NCBI GenBank assembly: GCA_002050235.1
Contig: MWST01000018.1
Span: 310,001-374,000 of the forward strand
DNA length: 64,000 nt
From: Polyangiaceae bacterium UTPRO1
Lineage (GTDB): Bacteria; Desulfobacterota; Binatia; UTPRO1
Reading direction: 5' to 3'
The notes below the pieces were generated by a model. It was not told the origin of the DNA and searched no databases. It saw only the letters and a program-made list of their open reading frames with translations. This document shows, piece after piece, positions 17,233-26,014 of the stretch. Numbering within the stretch: position 1 is the stretch's first letter; each line of letters opens with the position of its first letter. Position numbers and translations under genes: made by a program.

Positions 17233-18690
17233 ATGGCGATCACACGACGGCAGTTCCTGAAAGGTGGCGGGCTGGTGACCGCCGGGACGCTCTTCGGACC
17301 CGGCTTCTTCGGCCACGGTCTGCTGCGCAGCGCTCAGGCCGCGCTCGAAGACAACGATCGCTATTTCGTCGTGATCTTCCTGAACGGCGGGAACGACGGC
17401 CTCAATACCGTGGTCCCTGTCGACAATGTCGCCGGACTGCGCGCCGCTTACGATGCGGCTCGCAGCAGCATCAACATCACTCCCACCCAGCTCGCCAACA
17501 GTCTGATCGGTCTCGACCCCATCTCCGGGACGCAGCTCGGCATCCATCCCGGCTTCAACGTCCCGAACGGCTACTTCGACAACGGTGCCGGCGCCGGCGG
17601 CCTCAAGTCGCTCTACGATCTCGGCAAGGTTGCCGTCGTCCAGGGTTGCGGATACCCCGAGTACAGCCTTTCGCACGAAGAGGCCCGAATCATATGGCAG
17701 ACGGGCGTTCCGCTCGGGGCGCCGGCCGGGACGGGATGGGTGGGCAGGTATCTCGCCTATGAGTACGCCGGCAACGAGATCCCGGCCGTCAACATCGACG
17801 ACTCGATCGTCGGCGAGTTCCGGCAGACCGGAACCAGCGTGCTCGCGGTCAGGGATCTGGAAAACTTCAGGTTCCCGTTCGACGACGCGTATTCGGACGA
17901 CGACGCAGCGAAGGCGGCGGCCTTTGCCGCGCTCAACCAGTCGGCGGTGAGCGGTGCGCAGCCGGCAGCGCTCTTCATCGGCAACACCGGTCTCGCAACC
18001 TACGATGCTGCCGCCGCCTTCCAGTCGTTGAGCGGACTCTATGAGGGGGACCGTGCGGCCCAGTCGCAGCTCTATTCCGATGTCGGACGCAGCCTGGCCT
18101 ACGATCTCCGCCAGGTGGCGAGCGTCATCTACGGAGTGGAACAGGGCGTGCCGAACGTGAGCGCCCGCTTCTTCCAGGTGAGCAACGGCGGCTACGACAC
18201 CCATTCCGATCAAGGCGGAGCCGATCCCAACGGGCAACACTTCAGCCTCCACGCCGAGCTCGGTGGGGCTCTCAAGGTCTTCTATGACGATCTCGCCAGC
18301 ATGCCGGGAAACGTCGCCAACCGGGTGTGCGTACTGGTATGGAGCGAGTTCAGCCGACGGATCGTCCAGAACCAGAACGGCACGGATCACGGCTCGCAGG
18401 GACCGATGTTCGTGATCGGCGGCGGAGTGCAAGGGGGCGTATACGGCCGGCACCCGAACATCGAGGCTTCGGCGCTCGATGACGAGGGCAACACGACCTA
18501 CACGCAAGACGCCAACTCCTTCCGCTCGACCGACTTCCGAGACGTCTACGGGACGATCCTGAAGCACTGGGTGAACCTACCGCCAGCGACCGTCCAGACG
18601 TTACTGCCGCTAGACGCCACGGCGGAAGCTCTCGCGGATCCGGCTCACTACTGGCGGTCGGCGAACTTCGATCTCGGCTTTCTTCCCTAG
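17233..18690 (+). CDS. DUF1501 family protein (Tat-exported)
   Basis: A 485-residue DUF1501 protein. The N-terminus MAITRRQFLKGGG has a twin-arginine motif (Arg5-Arg6) followed by a hydrophobic stretch, so it is exported folded through Tat. The core has the sulfatase/alkaline-phosphatase-like look of the family: FLNGGNDGLNT near the start, NGGYDTHSDQGG and VLVWSEFSRR in the middle, and DHGSQGPMFVIGG late, with conserved Asp and His that could bind metal. Tat export fits a metal-loaded protein. No substrate is known. It follows the DUF1800 gene by 16 bases with GGAGG before the ATG. Confidence 0.88.
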   Translation: MAITRRQFLKGGGLVTAGTLFGPGFFGHGLLRSAQAALEDNDRYFVVIFLNGGNDGLNTVVPVDNVAGLRAAYDAARSSINITPTQLANSLIGLDPISGTQLGIHPGFNVPNGYFDNGAGAGGLKSLYDLGKVAVVQGCGYPEYSLSHEEARIIWQTGVPLGAPAGTGWVGRYLAYEYAGNEIPAVNIDDSIVGEFRQTGTSVLAVRDLENFRFPFDDAYSDDDAAKAAAFAALNQSAVSGAQPAALFIGNTGLATYDAAAAFQSLSGLYEGDRAAQSQLYSDVGRSLAYDLRQVASVIYGVEQGVPNVSARFFQVSNGGYDTHSDQGGADPNGQHFSLHAELGGALKVFYDDLASMPGNVANRVCVLVWSEFSRRIVQNQNGTDHGSQGPMFVIGGGVQGGVYGRHPNIEASALDDEGNTTYTQDANSFRSTDFRDVYGTILKHWVNLPPATVQTLLPLDATAEALADPAHYWRSANFDLGFLP

Positions 18691-18711
18691 CGGCGTCGGC
18701 AGCGCGCCGGC

Positions 18712-20370
18712 ATGGCGCTCGTAGACTATTATTTCGCCGATCCGCGCGTCTTCTTGATCCCGATCGAGCATCTGAGTCCGGCCGGGATGAGCACGGAGCT
18801 GGCCGCGGAGCTGCGAGCGCGCGGTGTGTGGTCGGATGCGCACATCGCGCTCTTCAACGGCTCTTTCCGGCTGTATTGGACGCGGAGCACCGATCTCGCG
18901 CAGCGGACGGGCACGTGGATGCCGCCGCGCCTCCGGCACGTGGCCGTAGTGGTGCACGAAATCGGCGTCCGTCCCTATGCGCAGCTTCTCAATACCAGCG
19001 CCTGGACGGTGTATGCGTGCGATTTCGATCCGGAGACGTCGCACGCGGAGCTCGGAGCCTACGTTCTCGCACATGGGGATCGGATGGCCCTCACCGGCGA
19101 GGTTGCGCTGACGGCGGTGCACAGTGCGGCTTGGTGGCTCGGGCGTTCCGACGAGGAATGTGCAGCGTTCGCAACGGCGGCGGCGCGATCGCGCCGCCCC
19201 GATGCCGACGGGCTGCGCGCCGTGGCCCGCGCCCTGCCCTGGCTGCGGCAGTTGCGTCACGAGAGCCTGGCTCCGCCTACCACCGACGAAGCATATCGGG
19301 CGATCCCGGGAACCGGGATTCTAGTGCCCGCTGTGCTCGAGATGAAGGTGCACTCTCTCGTCGACGCCTGGTCGATGACGGCGCGTCGGATGCTCGGCGA
19401 GCATCGGGCTGCCTGGCTGAGTGATCCGAGCCGGGCCGGCGCGCTGCTCTGCGACTGGCTCGCGTCAGACGCGCCACCGGTTCTCATCACCGGCAGCGGC
19501 GGTCGGATCGTCTGGGAACCCGAACATCCGAAGCGGCTGGGAGCATTGCGCGCGGCGGTCGAGCGCGGCGATGCCGCGGGTGTGGCGGCGGTGCACGAGG
19601 ATCTGCGAGTCGTCGCCCGCCACACCCGCGCGTTCCAAGCCGCCCTTGTCGATCCCGCGGGACTCCCGCCTCCGGACCCGGAGACCGATCAGCGTGGCTA
19701 CAGCTATATGCACCGCGAGCGCGGGCTCATTGCCTACAATCTGGACGAACCCGGCATGGAGCGGCTGACGGGGCCAGACCTCCCCTACGCGCGCGCGATG
19801 CTCGGCGCTCGCACCCTCCACGAGTGGGGACATCTTGCTGTCGCTGCAGGCTGGGTGCCGTGCGCCGTCAGCGATCGCGAGTACGCCGAGCGGCGAGGCG
19901 CCCTGGCTGCGGTCCTGACGGAGACGGTCGCAGGCTTGTCGCCGGAGCTCCGATCGCTCACGGCTGTCGATCTCGCGGACCTCTCCGGCGACCGCGAGCC
20001 CGGCGACGCGCTCGCGAGCCTCTTCCAGGCACGCATTTCGGATTGGCAGGCCAACGTCCTGGCGCAGCGCTTCCTCGATCGGATCGAGATCGAGACCTAC
20101 GTGCGCCACAACATCCGGACACTACGATCAGTCCATCCGCCGGCGCAGCTCTTCCGGATGCTTATGCGCTATCTTTTCGAGCTCCAGTATCTGCGCTTCA
20201 GCGAAGTCGCCGACGCCTATACGTTCCTGGTGCGCAGCACCTGGTTCGACCGCGACTTCTTCGCAACGGGCCTGCTCGACGAGCAGTCCTTCGCGGTGCT
20301 CGACGAGCGGGCAGCAGCTCTCTGCGCCGCCTACGCGGTGGATGAGTCGCGGTTCAACGCGACATTATGA
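18712..20370 (+). CDS. Unknown protein with an HEXXH zinc-peptidase motif
   Basis: A 552-residue protein I cannot place in a named family. It contains HEWGH at residues 370-374, an HEXXH motif inside a helix (LGARTLHEWGHLAVAAGW), and Glu404 in VLTETVAG 30 residues on, the spacing of a gluzincin third ligand. There is no signal peptide or membrane helix. The first half is rich in Trp and His. It starts 21 bases after the DUF1501 gene without a strong ribosome site and may belong to that operon, although the other products are exported. Its 3' end overlaps a small minus-strand gene by 17 bases. Confidence 0.7.
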   Translation: MALVDYYFADPRVFLIPIEHLSPAGMSTELAAELRARGVWSDAHIALFNGSFRLYWTRSTDLAQRTGTWMPPRLRHVAVVVHEIGVRPYAQLLNTSAWTVYACDFDPETSHAELGAYVLAHGDRMALTGEVALTAVHSAAWWLGRSDEECAAFATAAARSRRPDADGLRAVARALPWLRQLRHESLAPPTTDEAYRAIPGTGILVPAVLEMKVHSLVDAWSMTARRMLGEHRAAWLSDPSRAGALLCDWLASDAPPVLITGSGGRIVWEPEHPKRLGALRAAVERGDAAGVAAVHEDLRVVARHTRAFQAALVDPAGLPPPDPETDQRGYSYMHRERGLIAYNLDEPGMERLTGPDLPYARAMLGARTLHEWGHLAVAAGWVPCAVSDREYAERRGALAAVLTETVAGLSPELRSLTAVDLADLSGDREPGDALASLFQARISDWQANVLAQRFLDRIEIETYVRHNIRTLRSVHPPAQLFRMLMRYLFELQYLRFSEVADAYTFLVRSTWFDRDFFATGLLDEQSFAVLDERAAALCAAYAVDESRFNATL

Positions 20371-20635
20371 GGAAGCGCTTGCGCAGCTCGGTCAGCTGAT
20401 CCTGGACCGACGGCAAACGTCGAGATTCCATCAGCGCCTGGAAGATCTCGCCCTCGGGCGCCTCGCGATGCGTCTCGGTTAGCTCGTGGACCGCGTCGAG
20501 TATCTGATGGATGACGCGAGGGATCTCACGCTGAGGGATCACCAAGTCGCCGCGACCCAGGGTGCCGGTCCAGTTCGACGCGTAGGGCCGCAGTACCTGC
20601 AGGATCTTTGCAGTCGCGGTCTTTTCGGCGCTCAT
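20354..20635 (-). CDS. Small hypothetical protein (93 aa)
   Basis: A 93-residue soluble, mostly helical protein (VIHQILDAVHELTETHREA, QDQLTELRKRF) without cysteines or a signal peptide. The same frame is open upstream to 20977, but that extension is low-complexity and looks spurious, so the ATG at 20635 was chosen. It converges with the HEXXH gene, sharing 17 bases. No ribosome site is clear and I know no family, so it is a likely but not certain gene. Confidence 0.5.
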   Translation of the reverse strand: MSAEKTATAKILQVLRPYASNWTGTLGRGDLVIPQREIPRVIHQILDAVHELTETHREAPEGEIFQALMESRRLPSVQDQLTELRKRFLIMSR

Positions 20636-20831
20636 TGCGACGCTGAACGTAGCATAGAGAGGGTATAGGCGGGAGCAGGCTTGTAGGCTGAACCAGCCGC
20701 GGTCGTGCGGCACGTGCACGTGCAGCGGTGCTCCTACGGGCGTCGCCGGCGCCATGGCGCCCGCGCGGTGGGAATTTTCACTTTGCAGGAGCGAGGGGCT
20801 GTGCGAAAACGACGCTCCGGAGGAATCCCTC

Positions 20832-23513
20832 ATGTCTCCCCGATCCTTCGCTGCCATGTGCTCCCTCGTGCTCGCTGTGGTCGCGTATCCAGTCGGCGCG
20901 GTGCCTGTCCGTGTCTTCGCAGTCGGCAACGAGGTGCGCGTCGAGGACGTCGTGAGCGTCCAGGCGTTTCGCGACAAGATGTTCCACCTCGTCGATGCGA
21001 CTCTGCCGAATCGGAGCGATTTCGTTCAAGCTGGCGTCGACGACGTCGTGAGCCACATCCAGCCCGCAGATCCGGGCGCGCCGACGCTCGTCCTCGTGAA
21101 CTTCCCCGAAGACGTAGGTTTGGTGGCGGGCATGACGGGGTCACGCGGCGCACAAGCGCGCAGCTCCATCTCCACGGGCGGCGCGTTCCTGACGCTCCTC
21201 AACACGCATGCCAGCCGCATCAGCTACTACCGCTCGAAGTTTCAGGGCCTAGAGACCTTCCAGGCCCTCCTCCTCGCTCTCACCGACCTCAACTACCGTG
21301 TCGTCTATGAGACCTTCCGCGACATCGCCGTGACCTACGGTGTCTACGTGAGCGCCGGGGTCAACGTCGCCAATGCGCGCCGTATCGAGGCCGCCGACGA
21401 TCCGCTGCGTGTGAGCAAGCTGCGCGATCCCGACGAGCCGTGGCGGCCGTACGCCTACGAGGCGATCGCCCCCGAAGTCCACAACACCACGATGATTTTC
21501 CGGCCGGACGGCGAGGTTATGGTTCCGGACGGAAACGGCGGAGTAGTCGCCGCACCGAGCGAGACCGGAGGCATTCTTCGCGGCAGCATCGACAAATCGT
21601 ATCTGGTGCCGCTCGAGCTCGACCTGCTCTCCCTGGCGCCTTCGCCCGTCCACGCCCTGGACGTGCTCGATACGGCCCTTGGACGGCTCGGGGTCGTCAT
21701 CTCGAAGGACGCCTGGATGGTCGACGTCAACGAGCGCTACGACGCCAAGCGCGCCAATCTCCTCATTCAGTCCGAGGCATTCAGCGCCTGGGCCTTCAGC
21801 GATTCCGGCGACGGTCCGGATGTCATGAAGGAGGGCGGATTCGGCGCTCTCCAGCGCTTCCCGAACCTTCTCTACAACGTGACTCCGGCGCTCGTCGGCA
21901 ATCTCATCGACGTCACGTTCGACGGCCAGAGCAGCATCCTCGGCAAGCGCACGGGCGCCTTCCCCGGCCCGCTCTCGTCCGCGAACGCATGGATCGGCCA
22001 CAACCCCGACACCGGTTTTCTGGCTATCGCGCCGTGGGTGATCCCCGACCCCGGCATTGCGAATCCGCTGCTGACGCAGGCGGAACGCCGCGCCCAGTTG
22101 ACGGCGGTGGGAGACCTCCTGACACCGAAGTCGCCGGTCCTTTGCCCGACGACGCTCACGGTCGGTGCCTGCCGCGGGGGCTACCGCGAGAACGTGGTCT
22201 TCGCCGACGTCGATACCCCGGGGGCGCGCGTACTCGGACCCGTCGATCCGGGTCCGCGGGCTCCGACGGCGTTCGGTGCCAACGTCCAGGTGAATGCGAT
22301 CGAGGGCTCCCCTGTGACCCAGCGCCATCCGCGGGCAGCGGCGGCGAACGGGCGGCTCTACGTCGTCTGGGACGATGACCGTGACGGCTACGAGAACGTG
22401 TACATGGCCATCAGCAACGACGGCGGAGCGACCTTCGGCGGCGAAGTGAAGATCAGCGGCAACGTGCCCGGAGCGATCGTGGAGCTCTTTCCGCAGATCA
22501 CCGTCGCTGCGAAACAAGATCGTGTTTACGTGGTGTGGCAGGAGTTCGCGGCCGGACGCAACGACGATGCCGGACGCATCATGCTTGCCCGCTTCGATCT
22601 GGCGGGGACGAAGCTCGGCCCCGACGTGCGCGTCGACAGCGGCGGCGATGGCTTCGGCAAGTGGACGCCGCAGGTGGTCGCCGATCCGAGCGGCAATCCG
22701 GCCGTGGTCTGGATCGACGAACGCGATTCCGGTCCCGGCGGGGTCCAGTTCGAGCATGTGTACTTTGCGTCCAGTCGGGACCTCGGCTCGACGTTCCGTC
22801 CGAGTGCCCGCCTCGACGACGTCGGCGTTCGCCGGGGGGCGGTGCCCGATCCGCTCGCGGTGAAGCTCGACAATCGCTGGCGTCCGACCGTGGCGATACG
22901 CAATCGCAGCCTCTTCGTCGCCTGGGCGGATTTCCGCAACTACAACTGGGACATCTACGCGACGCGGGCGTCGCTGGCGCAGAAGCGCCCGCGAAAGAAC
23001 GTCCGAGTCGACGATTTCCCTGCGTTCGAGCGACTGAATACCGATCCGACCGTAGTAGTCGATGCGAAGAGCGGAGCCGTGAGCGTCGCCTGGACCGATA
23101 TCCGCGCACGCCAAACCGACAGTAACATTTTCTTCGCCCAGGCGACGAAGCGGAATATGTCGGCCTTTCAGGCGAGCCGTCGGCTCGACGACTCGTGGAT
23201 CGGCTTCGATCCGGACGTGGACACGCCGAGCACGCAGTCGCATCCGGACATGAAAATGCTCGACCGCACCATCTGTGTCGCATGGCAAGACGATCGTGGC
23301 GGCACGAACGACGTGTACTTCAAGCGCAGCACCGACGGAGGAGCGACGTTCAGTGCGGACGAGCGCGTCGACGATACGGGGGCGGGCGTGAGCGCTCAGA
23401 CGGCGCCCGCGGTGGCGATCGACGCAACTGGTGGTGGGCGCTGCTACGTCGTCTGGGAGGACACGAGAAACGGCAATTCGGACGTGTTCGTCGCGAGCCG
23501 GAGCGTGCCGTAA
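20832..23513 (+). CDS. Secreted fusion of a nitrilase-like domain (Cys lost) and a propeller-like repeat domain
   Basis: An 893-residue protein with a signal peptide (about residues 1-22). Residues 40-430 resemble a carbon-nitrogen hydrolase: FPED gives Glu93, IDKSYLVPLE gives Lys255, and GVVISKDAWM aligns with the block that normally holds the nucleophilic Cys but has Ser291. The triad is therefore Glu-Lys-Ser, and hydrolysis is doubtful. From about residue 500 to the end there are about six repeats of the form AxxxxLYVVWxDDRDGxxxVYxAxSxDGGATF, as in BNR/sialidase-like propellers. GGAGGAAT is seven bases before the ATG. The gene stands alone between gaps, so no partner is suggested. Confidence 0.8.
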   Translation: MSPRSFAAMCSLVLAVVAYPVGAVPVRVFAVGNEVRVEDVVSVQAFRDKMFHLVDATLPNRSDFVQAGVDDVVSHIQPADPGAPTLVLVNFPEDVGLVAGMTGSRGAQARSSISTGGAFLTLLNTHASRISYYRSKFQGLETFQALLLALTDLNYRVVYETFRDIAVTYGVYVSAGVNVANARRIEAADDPLRVSKLRDPDEPWRPYAYEAIAPEVHNTTMIFRPDGEVMVPDGNGGVVAAPSETGGILRGSIDKSYLVPLELDLLSLAPSPVHALDVLDTALGRLGVVISKDAWMVDVNERYDAKRANLLIQSEAFSAWAFSDSGDGPDVMKEGGFGALQRFPNLLYNVTPALVGNLIDVTFDGQSSILGKRTGAFPGPLSSANAWIGHNPDTGFLAIAPWVIPDPGIANPLLTQAERRAQLTAVGDLLTPKSPVLCPTTLTVGACRGGYRENVVFADVDTPGARVLGPVDPGPRAPTAFGANVQVNAIEGSPVTQRHPRAAAANGRLYVVWDDDRDGYENVYMAISNDGGATFGGEVKISGNVPGAIVELFPQITVAAKQDRVYVVWQEFAAGRNDDAGRIMLARFDLAGTKLGPDVRVDSGGDGFGKWTPQVVADPSGNPAVVWIDERDSGPGGVQFEHVYFASSRDLGSTFRPSARLDDVGVRRGAVPDPLAVKLDNRWRPTVAIRNRSLFVAWADFRNYNWDIYATRASLAQKRPRKNVRVDDFPAFERLNTDPTVVVDAKSGAVSVAWTDIRARQTDSNIFFAQATKRNMSAFQASRRLDDSWIGFDPDVDTPSTQSHPDMKMLDRTICVAWQDDRGGTNDVYFKRSTDGGATFSADERVDDTGAGVSAQTAPAVAIDATGGGRCYVVWEDTRNGNSDVFVASRSVP

Positions 23514-23584
23514 CCTCGGTATGACGAAACCGCAGGTGGGCGCAGGGCTCTGAGAGCATCGGGGAGGCCAGCCATTGTTGTAGC

Positions 23585-23612
23585 GCGGATGTTGCGAGCA
23601 ACCGACATCCGC
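23585..23612. terminator. Hairpin between convergent genes
   Basis: An 8-bp stem GCGGATGT/ACATCCGC closes a loop that itself can pair (GTTGC/GCAAC). It lies 72 bases after the fusion gene, which converges with the glycosyltransferase gene. Confidence 0.35.
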
Positions 23613-23673
23613 CCACAAACAACGACGGCTACTCCTGATACGACGAAGCCGAGCGGGTTTGCCGTAGGGGATG

Positions 23674-23690
23674 AACGGGAATCTCCCGTT
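23674..23690 (+). terminator. Short hairpin with partial T-run
   Basis: AACGGGA-ATC-TCCCGTT is followed by TCGGTTTG. It is a compact terminator-like hairpin inside the 272-base gap between the fusion gene and the convergent glycosyltransferase gene. Nothing else coding is seen in that gap. Confidence 0.4.
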
Positions 23691-23785
23691 TCGGTTTGCG
23701 CATACCGGGCTGACTCGGCGCGTGGGCCCGGAGTTGCTGCGGCGGTATCCCCACGAGAATCGAGGACCCCTATTTCCCGCGGACG

Positions 23786-25489
23786 TCAGTCTTCGCGGCG
23801 GACTAGGACCAGGTGCTGCCGACCACGAGGATCCGTGCCGTCGCTCGTGGCCAGGACGGTGAGCTTGTCGCGCTCCGACGCCGGTAGGTCGGCGAGCGCC
23901 GTATCCCAGATGAGGAGATAGAGCGGACCCGTGCCGATCCGGCGGCCGGGTCTCCAGTGGCGGGTGCCTGGGGGCGCGTAGAACATCGCGCCGAAATCGA
24001 AACTGCCGCGATAGAAGGCGAGCGGCTTGCCGCCCGTCATGCTCGCCGCCTCGTGCACGAACGGCGCGAGGGTGCGGCGCTGGGCGAGCTCGGGCTGGAC
24101 GACCGTGAAGACCATCGTCCACAGTGCCGCTCCGAACACGGTGTACCAGACGAGGAGCGAACCCGGATCATGTCGGCGCATTGCCCGTGCGCATGCGAGG
24201 AGAGCACCCAGCATAGTTGCCGTCCCGAGCAGTGCCAGCGAGAAATGCCCGGTGACGATGCTGCGCACGAGCGGGAGGTTGGCGCGGTCTTTCGGAGCGA
24301 GCAGCGGCGCCAGCGTGCTGAAAGGATCCAGGCCGAAGCCCGCAGCGAGCGTCGACAGCAAGGGGACTAGCGCGATGGCGCAGAGGACGCCGACGACGAG
24401 GCGGGCGGGCGTACCGTCAAGCCAGCCGGCAGCCGTCTGGTTGGGCGATCGCTGGCTCCACCACCAAGCTGTCACGAGCGCGGCGGGGGGATACAACGCC
24501 AGGAGGTAGACGCTGCGCTTCGCGTCGGCCAGGGAATAGAAGACGAACACGGTCGCGAACCACACGAGCGGAAAGGCGACGCGCGGGTCCCGGCGCGCTG
24601 CTGCGCTGCGCACTGCGGCCGCGAATGCCGCGAGCACGAACGGGGTCCACGGCAACAAACCCGCGAGCAAGGTCGGAACGTAGTAATAGAATGGATGCGA
24701 GTGCCCGCTCTTCATCTGCGTTGCGCCGAGGAAGCGAAAGACGTTTTCTTTGAGGACTTGCTTGCGGACGAAAGAATCGCCCCCTAGGCCCATCGCGAGC
24801 GCGTACCAACCGCCGACCACCGCCACGACGATGAGCACCCCGAGCCCCGGTCGATAGCGTGATACGAGGCGCCATCGGCGCTGCGGGGTCAGTGCGGCCG
24901 CGAGCACGAGGGCGGGCAGTACGACGCCGACCGGCCCTTTGGTGAGAGCGGCGCAGGCGAGCGCCAGGTAGGCAGCGATCGCGGTTCCAATACCTAGACC
25001 GCCGATCATCATACCGCGGTAAAAGAGCAACGTTCCGATCGTCATGAGCGCGGTCAGGGTGCCATCGACGCGAGCCGTCGATGCGGCACGCAGCCATTCG
25101 AATGAGGTCGCAAGGACCAGCATTGCGGCGAGCCCGCCGAAGGGGCCGAACGCATCGCGGGCTACGAGACCGACCGCGATGACCGCCATCGTGCAGAGGA
25201 CGACCGAGGGCAATCGCACCGTCCATTCGGTGGTCTGGCCGGCGATCGCCGAGGCGCCGGCCCCGAGCCAATGAAAGAAGGGCGGTTTCGACGCGATCGT
25301 CCAGCCGTTCGCCGAAGCCCGCTTCGGCAAGAGCCAGTCGCCTTCGTCGAGCATGTTGCGAACGACCAGAGCTTCGCGGGGCTCGCCCTTGGTGAAGAAC
25401 GGTGTCAGCGCCGCTGGCGGAGCGTACAGAAGAATGCACAGCAAGAGGGCTACGAGGATGCTGGCGGCACGAGTCGGCGACCGGGTCAT
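23786..25489 (-). CDS. ArnT-like/GT39-type membrane glycosyltransferase
   Basis: A 567-residue inner-membrane protein with about 12 hydrophobic helices and the layout of GT83/GT39 glycosyltransferases that use a polyprenyl-phosphate sugar. The first periplasmic loop KGEPREAL carries the acidic residues at the position of the family's catalytic Asp/Glu. The likely task is adding a sugar to lipid A, a cell-surface glycan or a protein; which one cannot be said. The C-terminal 100 residues form a soluble periplasmic domain. The ATG at 25489 was chosen over an in-frame ATG at 25552, which adds a short hydrophilic stretch. It is a single-gene unit. Confidence 0.8.
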   Translation of the reverse strand: MTRSPTRAASILVALLLCILLYAPPAALTPFFTKGEPREALVVRNMLDEGDWLLPKRASANGWTIASKPPFFHWLGAGASAIAGQTTEWTVRLPSVVLCTMAVIAVGLVARDAFGPFGGLAAMLVLATSFEWLRAASTARVDGTLTALMTIGTLLFYRGMMIGGLGIGTAIAAYLALACAALTKGPVGVVLPALVLAAALTPQRRWRLVSRYRPGLGVLIVVAVVGGWYALAMGLGGDSFVRKQVLKENVFRFLGATQMKSGHSHPFYYYVPTLLAGLLPWTPFVLAAFAAAVRSAAARRDPRVAFPLVWFATVFVFYSLADAKRSVYLLALYPPAALVTAWWWSQRSPNQTAAGWLDGTPARLVVGVLCAIALVPLLSTLAAGFGLDPFSTLAPLLAPKDRANLPLVRSIVTGHFSLALLGTATMLGALLACARAMRRHDPGSLLVWYTVFGAALWTMVFTVVQPELAQRRTLAPFVHEAASMTGGKPLAFYRGSFDFGAMFYAPPGTRHWRPGRRIGTGPLYLLIWDTALADLPASERDKLTVLATSDGTDPRGRQHLVLVRRED

Positions 25490-25566
25490 GTCAGCTCTTT
25501 GCCCTGCATCCCGGGCCGGGTCCATCGGGGCGCCTACGGCCGCATCCTGCACGGAGGAGCGGCTTC

Positions 25567-25602
25567 ATGACGCAATACATTGGGGTCGACGCCTATAGTT
25601 AA
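25567..25602 (+). other. 11-codon open frame resembling an IS110-type transposase start
   Basis: ATG at 25567 follows GGAGGAG by seven bases and encodes MTQYIGVDAYS before a TAA. IS110-family transposases often begin M-x-x-Y-I-G-(V/I)-D, so this may be a remnant cut by the stop. It could instead be a leader peptide for the porin, or chance. The downstream sequence shows no further transposase similarity. Confidence 0.25.
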
Positions 25603-25662
25603 CCCAACAATTTGTGTAGGTTCGATCATGCATTGGCGTATAGATTCGCGCCTGATCGGCAG

Positions 25663-25691
25663 TTGATATTTTCGCCGAGGTTCCATAACAT
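25663..25691 (+). promoter_or_regulatory. Possible sigma-70-type promoter
   Basis: TTGATA, a 17-base spacer, then TAACAT, in a locally AT-rich stretch. It could drive the porin gene, giving a leader of about 320 bases. Confidence 0.3.
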
Positions 25692-26014
25692 TTGCCGCGC
25701 TGTGGTGGACACGAGGTGGTGGGGCGAACGATGTGTACGGCGCGCAGAGGCGTGTCGCTCTACATCCGGTGCAGGCGATGACGACGCTTGCACTCCGGCC
25801 CCGCCCGAACGCACGCGCCGTCGACGCGTGCCCACAGCCGGACGGTACGGGTCGATTTGCCGACCGGCACCGATGAGGTCTGCATCAGAGACGTCTATGT
25901 GGTGTGGAGGAAGCGACACGGGTGAGTGGAGAAGCGTCGGTGAAGCGGACGCGCACGAATGGGCACGTGTCAGCAACGCTCTGGCAGGAGCGAACAACCC
26001 TAGGAGGTAAGGAG

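Larger units (their letters stand above)
25490..26014. other. 525-base gap upstream of the porin
   Basis: No full gene is seen. The gap holds a short open frame at 25567, an AT-rich stretch around 25600-25700 with a possible promoter, and a long leader before the porin start. Open frames that run through its second half are low-complexity and lack ribosome sites. The length suggests a regulated porin promoter. Confidence 0.5.

Noticed and set aside
15888..17243. Long minus-strand frame opposite the DUF1800 gene
   Set aside because: It is the antisense of a clear family member with good start signals; high-GC sequence leaves such frames open.
20700..20831. Sigma-54-like stretch GGCACGTGCACGTGCAG or GGGAATTTTCACTTTGCA before the fusion gene
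   Set aside because: In both, the spacing between GG and GC is off by one base, so they were not kept.
21249..24122. 957-codon minus-strand frame opposite the fusion gene
   Set aside because: It reads His/Arg/Asp-rich text without domains, antisense to the secreted fusion with a strong ribosome site.
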